Shown here piece after piece: positions 58,846-64,000 of a stretch of DNA of 64,000 nt (position 1 is the first letter of the stretch; each line of letters opens with the position of its first letter). Made by a program: the position numbers and the translations under genes. The stretch comes from Magnolia sinica (lineage: Eukaryota; Streptophyta; Magnoliopsida; Magnoliales; Magnoliaceae): NCBI RefSeq assembly GCF_029962835.1, contig NC_080588.1, positions 49,893,001 to 49,957,000 of the forward strand, in the 5' to 3' direction. The notes beneath the pieces are model-generated. The model was not told the origin of the DNA. It saw nothing but the letters and a program-made list of their open reading frames with translations, and searched no databases.

Positions 58846-59868
58846 TATCAATGCATGGTAAGATCTACTTGTGGCACTACGATTGACTACTAGTCGAGCA
58901 GATTACCATTAAACATCCTAATGTTGGAGTCTCATGAGTTGAGGATGGTGGGAATGGGACACTATGCCCAAGCTATCGGCCCACGCTAGATGACGAGCCC
59001 CCCGTAGTGACCTTTGAGCTTTCTTAAATTGGATGGTTATAATCAGAATAATAATGGATGGGTTAATCATGCATTCATAGCATTCTGATGATGACATATA
59101 GCGAATTTTGGATGTTTTAGATAACATGTGCCCTTAGGCTTAGTGGGGTATCGTTTCGCTAGCTCCTAGACCATCGACTATTGACCTACGTACATATGTA
59201 TGATGACTTGGTCATTATGTTGAACGTGATGTACGCACATGATGTGCTGCGCTGATGACTAGTCATATGCATGAGTGACAAGCCCAAGTCCAACTGGATG
59301 AGCATCCCCAAATCGATGTGCATTCACGCATCCATGCATTTAAGCAAGACTGCATCATGTATTGTTTTGGATGATTTATTCTTTAAAACTATATTTGACT
59401 AATGCGGTGGTGTGTAATCTTGAAGGGAATTCACACTGAGCTGGCCACTCATTTATCAAATATATAACCGTACAAGTAGTGCAGGTGACGTAAATGATAT
59501 GCATGTTCAGACTTAATGAGGAACAGGGTATAAGTGCCAGGGATGCATGATTGTATTTGCCAAGAAAAGCTGTGCGATCTTGCGGTTCAAATTTATATGC
59601 ATTTTATTATTTCTCATGTGTAAATTACGTAAGTCTCGTATTTGTTAATATGGAGACATTGGTTTGTATAAGTCATTATGGGCAGCCGCTCGTATATTCT
59701 AAATGCAAATAAAATCTTCCTTTATGTTTGATTTGTCCATCTTTCGCTATATTGCTTATTCTGAAAAGGAAAAAAAATACCTAAATTTGACTATCTTTAA
59801 AGGTAAACACTCAGGTTTTTGGAGAACAAGTCATATACTCAGGTTCTGAAAACTCGGGGCATTACACA

Positions 59869-61446
59869 ATGGGTGGATGTCAGCCATGATGGATGAGATT
59901 GAATCTCTATACAAGAATTAGACTTGGGAGTTGGTGGAACTTCCTAAATGTCAGTAGGCTATAAAATGCAAATGGGTCTATAGGAAGGAAAAAGCATTTA
60001 CAGAAAGGAGGGTAAAAAGAACAAGGAAAGGCTTGTAACGAATTTATACTTGCAGAGGGAAGGAGTGGATTACAATGAAGTTCTCTCCGGTCATAAAACA
60101 TATCTCAATTGGGATGTTACTAACTATGGTAGTGGAATCCAATTTGGAAATGGATCGGCTTGATATGAAAATAACATTCCTTCATGGGAACTTGGAGGAA
60201 GTTATTTACATAAAGCAGCCTGAAGGTTTCAAGAAGCTTGGTAAGGAAAGCCACGTGTGTAGGTTGAGGAAGTAATTATATGGACTTAAGCAGTTTCCAA
60301 GGTAGTGGTACAAGCAATTTGATTCCTACATAGTGGATATTGGGTATAACAGGTTCAATTATTATTGTTGCGTATACTACATGGTACTCGAGGATGGGTC
60401 CTACATTATACTAATATTCATGTAGATAATATGCTAATTATTACAAAGGACAAGACATATATGCACTTGCTTAAGTCTTTATTAAACAAGTATTTTAATA
60501 TGAAAGATCTGGGTGCTATGAAGAAGATCCCGGGTATGGAGATAAGCAAAGATGGAGAGTCTGGAAAACTATAGCTTTCTCAGAGGGCTGCAAAAGGTGC
60601 TAGAGAAGTTCCACGTGGAAGGTGCCAAGCCAGTTAGCACTTCTTTAACAAGTCACTCTAAGTTGTTAGTCAAGTCGTATTAAAGTACAAAAAAAATAAA
60701 TTTCAGAAATGTCACGAGTATCGTATGCTAGTGCAGTGTGGAGACTGATGTATGTAATAGTTTGCATGAGGCCAGATATCTCATAGGCAATCAGTTTGGT
60801 TAGCAGGTATATGGCGAATACATAGAAGGGGTATTGAAATGTTTTTACATGGATTCTCAAGTATCTTAAGGGCACAGTTGATACTGGGATCATGTTTGGG
60901 AGACATAGAGGTTCAAGTGGAGTTGTAGGCTACATGGATTCGGATTATACAGGTGATTTGGATAACATGAGGTCCACTATGGAATATGTTTTCACATTAA
61001 CAGTTGGACCGGTATGTTGGAGATATATGTTATAATCTATGTTGTTTACAATTCAAGCAGAATACATGACTATGACAGAGGCATCAAAGTAGGCATTGAG
61101 ATTACTCGGGTTGAAGCAAGAGGCGATTCAGTTGTACTATGATAGTCAGAGTGCTATCTATCTGGTTATGAATCAGGTGTATCACACACAAACCAAACAC
61201 ATTGATATGAGGTTTCACAATTTATGGGAGCTCATTACTTCAGAGGGAGATTTTGTTTCAGAAGATTCATACATACGAGAATGCCACGAATATGTTGAAA
61301 AAATCAGTTATCATAGAGAAGCATTGCTTGGGCTTGATCAATCTCATCAGTCACTGATGAGATTGGGCACCCTCGCACAGGAGTGTGATGTAGCTTCGTT
61401 CCAGGTGGAGGGATGTAGGGAACCGTCTATGCTCAAGGTGGAGGTT
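59869..61446 (+). pseudogene. Decayed copia element, second part: reverse transcriptase and RNase H
   Basis: Reads copia RT from WMSAMMDEIESLYKN and WELVELPKC through ITFLHGNLEEVIYIKQPEGF (60170-60230) and LYGLKQFPR. The catalytic box has become IHVDNMLIITK near 60418; the usual second Asp is Asn. RNase H has YYDSQSAIYLVMNQVYHTQTKHIDMRFH (61135-61215, shown here only to locate it) and the closing EKISYHREALLGLD. A polypurine-like CAAGGTGGAGG is at 61434-61444, next to the expected 3' LTR. Stops in every domain. Confidence 0.82.
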
Positions 61447-62165
61447 GCATGAAATGTTTTCAGGGTGACCTGGCAAAATATAAGTCAAATTAAAACTGGC
61501 TCTATATCACCCCACAACGATGTAAACCCGAGACACAACAACCCGAATTAAACCCTAGGTGTTAAAAATTCAGACTAATACCACCACCAATTCGTGTGCT
61601 TTGTGGAAGTACAATAAACAAATATAGAACAATATAATAATGCAAGATAACCAAATCAAAAGCAATTAACCACAAATACAATGATGTTTTACATGGAAAA
61701 ATCCTTGTGAGGAAAAACTGCGGTATAAAGCAACAAAGATCGTAACTATAATAAAAACCTTAGAGTACACCACTCACCTTGTTTTATTATAGGATTGTCT
61801 GATCTCCTCTTACGATGCGCATCTCTAAGAAACACTAGATCCCTTAAGAAAAATCCATTCTCGAGGCCTTACAAGTGTAAAAACCCTCTCCCTAAACAAA
61901 CCCTTGTCCCTTAAGAGAAAACACTCATATTATCTTAGCCCTATTCCAAAAAATGGACTTAAATTCCATGTTTTGCACAAAATTTCCAAAGCCGACGGTT
62001 GCATCACGATCGACTGTGAACTACAGAGCAAGTCACTGTCAACCATGGATTCTCACGGTTGATTGTGAACTACAGAGTGAGTCACAATTAACCATGGATT
62101 CTCATAGTCGATTGTACCCTGTAGAATGCAAGGCATCTATCTGCCCAATAATATAGAATATTGAA
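61447..62165 (+). other. Region after the copia polypurine tract, possible 3' LTR remains
   Basis: No gene. It includes about two and a half copies of a 57-bp repeat around ACCATGGATTCTCACGGTTG at 61990-62115. Confidence 0.45.
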
Positions 62166-62790
62166 ATGCATGAATGTTGCCCAAAAGTGAGCCCAAAGTT
62201 ACTGTGGATCATCGGTACTCACTATGAATCATCAGTCCCATAAAAATAGTCATAACACCCTTTGTTATATGCCTGATTTACGTGATCTTATACTCGTTGG
62301 AGAGATAATTGAATGAAATTTCAAATGGCTTTGAAATTACCTCATTTGGACATCATTTGATTGCTTAAAGGTATGCCCAAAATTACTGTAGATCATTGAT
62401 ACTCCCTATAGATTGCTTGTCCCACAAAAATGGTCATGACTTCCTCATTACATGTTTAATTTAGGTGACCTTGTACTCGCTAGAAAGGTAATTTGATGAA
62501 CTTTCAAATGAGTTTAGAATCTTATCATTTGGATACTATTTTATTGCCTAAAAGTGGGCCCAAAGTTACTCTAAATCACCGATACTCATTATGGATTGTC
62601 AATCCTACAAAAATGGTCATAATATTCTCATTACATGTCCGATTTGAGTGATCTTATACTCACTGGAAAAGTAATTTGATGAAATTCAAATGAATTTAGA
62701 ATTACCTCATTTGGACGTCATTTGATTGCCCAAAAATGGCTCTAAAATTCATTATAACATTTATCAATGAATAAGATATCCAAATAGATA
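62166..62790. repeat. Tandem repeat, period about 185 bp, three to four direct units
   Basis: Units begin near 62173, 62361, 62544 and 62728 (partial) with GCCCAAAGTTACTGTGGATC-like DNA. They contain CATAAAAATGGTCATAA, ATTACATGTYTGATTTA and ACCTCATTTGGACATCATTT. Units differ by perhaps 15-20 percent. No coding capacity. Confidence 0.75.
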
Positions 62791-63155
62791 TGCTTTAGGT
62801 ACACTTTTGGAAAATTAAATGGCATCCAAATGAAATAATTCTAAAATCCATATGAAATTTCATCAAAATAACTTTCCAACAAGTATAATATTGCCAAAAT
62901 CGAACATGTAATAAGGAAATTATGACAATTTTTATGGGATTCACGATCCATATTGACTATTAGAGATCTATAATAAAATTGACCGCCCCTTTAGGAAATA
63001 AAATAGTCTACAAATGGTGTGGTTCCAAAGTCATTTGAAAATTCATCATAATACCCTTCCAACGAGTAAAAGATCACCTAAATCAGACATGTAACAAGGG
63101 AGTTATGGCCATGTTGATGGGACCAACGATCTATATGAGTGCCAGTGATCCACAG
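62791..63155. repeat. Inverted copies of the 185-bp repeat
   Basis: CATCCAAATGAAATAATTCT, AACATGTAATAAGGAAATTA and AACATGGCCATAACTCCCTT (the last on the minus strand) are reverse complements of the preceding units. So about two units are inverted and the whole 62166-63155 block is a large imperfect palindrome centred near 62800. Confidence 0.72.
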
Positions 63156-64000
63156 TGTAACGTCTCGGAAAAATCCGTACAAAGACCCGAGTACCACCTT
63201 AGGCAGAAATCGCTAAGGATCGAATCATGTATGAATTAGACGAAAGTTAATTAAGTACTAAACTAAATTAATCAGTGAATTAGCTCGAATCACTTTCTAT
63301 ACGAACTGCAAGACCTAAAACTAGCAGAATCGCTAACTCTACATTACCTAAAAACCTAAGATCAATCTTAAAATCCAGTTTCTCTCGGGAGCATCTTAAA
63401 ACTTCGTATCGAACCTGGACTGCACGTCGAAAGTTTGATTACCGCGAAACTAAATGATTATGACCGCCTTACTGGGCTTGACAACTATTTCGGAAATCAA
63501 GTCCCAATAGTATCCAAAAATGCACAACTTGAGCCCGGAGCGAAGTGTGTGAGAAAGGCGAATATCTTTAGAAAGTGAATTCAAACTAAAGTGAATTGGG
63601 CCATTCGCTTACAGGCCAAATTTAAGGTTTTAGACCGTCAGATTCTGACCTAATTACACCCTCAGATCAGGGAAATTTTCCTACACATGTTAGTATACTT
63701 GTAGCCCTGATTGAATGGCGATGACCATTGAACTGAAACTGGTCCTCCATAGTCGATCCGTAAATCCGATCAGACCGAAATCTTAACTTAACATAGATCC
63801 ATTGTCAGGAAACTTTCTCTGAACCGTATGTAGAAAATGGGCCTCCAGATGAGCTCCATTAGATCGAAATAGCCACTCTTTGGCTATAACCTAAGCATAC
63901 CATGGCCTTGGGGCCATTGACACCAGTTCTGGGCCTATATAAGACCCTTAAGCTACCCCTCTCTCATTCCATACGAATTCCTAACCCTAGGAGAGAGAAG
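63156..64000 (+). mobile_element. Start of a gypsy-type LTR, cut by the window edge
   Basis: TGTAACGTCTCGGAAAAATC is a typical start of Del/Tekay-like LTRs. TATATAA is at 63936-63942, about 780 bp in. No ORF. The rest lies beyond the window. Confidence 0.55.

Larger units (their letters stand above)
52811..59868 (+). mobile_element. LTR-type insertion (TGTAACACC...CATTACACA) inside the copia element
   Basis: It starts TGTAACACCTTATAC and ends GGGGCATTACACA, typical of large gypsy LTRs. Flanks are TGATG (52806-52810) and CAATG or ATGGG on the right, an imperfect duplication. Removing it lets the copia frame run from its EAKFKKDGD residues straight into WMSAMMDEIESL. There is no pol-type ORF inside; TATAAAT at 54936-54942 is a likely promoter. 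Best read as a large solo or defective LTR of about 5.2 kb plus a nested copia LTR. 53765-54210 contains foldback-like GTGGACCC pieces. Repeats of a TTCCAGYRRAAAGGAGAA-type unit lie at 55290, 57540 and 57690. Confidence 0.6.

Overview
The window is plant nuclear DNA: one conserved spliced gene in a landscape of nested transposons. Many copies of a GTGGGGCCCACC / ATGATGTATGTGTTTTATCC foldback repeat and the very long, transposon-filled introns suggest a woody magnoliid angiosperm. That placement is an inference; the sequence shows only a seed plant. I found no bacterial features, rRNA, tRNA or CRISPR.

Layout. 1-12133 is a young Ty3/gypsy element of the Athila/Tat type, preceded by extra head-to-tail LTRs: LTR tail, LTR, LTR, tRNA-Asp type primer site, a single 939-codon gag-protease ORF, a non-coding 3' region, and the 3' LTR. 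The pol part from reverse transcriptase onward is deleted. This element sits inside an older, related gypsy relic (12134 to about 14200). From 14200 to 26340 there is a layered nest: a broken hAT (DUF659-type) transposase is split by a minus-strand copia LTR. That LTR is split by a 4.08-kb solo LTR with a clean 5-bp duplication (ACTTT), which in turn carries foldback repeats.

27581-45224 (minus strand) is a plastid-type D-3-phosphoglycerate dehydrogenase gene in five exons, encoding 589 aa. It catalyses the first step of the phosphorylated serine pathway. Intron 1 is 11.4 kb and holds two copia pieces arranged as a large inverted repeat, a Tourist-like MITE inside one of them, a copia gag fragment inside a LINE relic, and long microsatellites. 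Intron 4 (3.9 kb) holds nested MITEs. A foldback element lies just upstream of the promoter.

45.4-50.3 kb is intergenic and rich in foldback MITEs. 50.4-61.45 kb is a decayed copia element split, apparently without loss of reading frame, by a 7-kb LTR-type insertion (52811-59868), which contains a further copia LTR (about 55.35-57.15 kb). The last 2.5 kb holds a repeat array of about 185 bp with units in both orientations, and the start of another gypsy-type LTR.

PGDH is the only gene here likely to serve the host. The gag-protease ORF is the only intact transposon ORF. It could provide particle proteins but would need reverse transcriptase and integrase from a relative.
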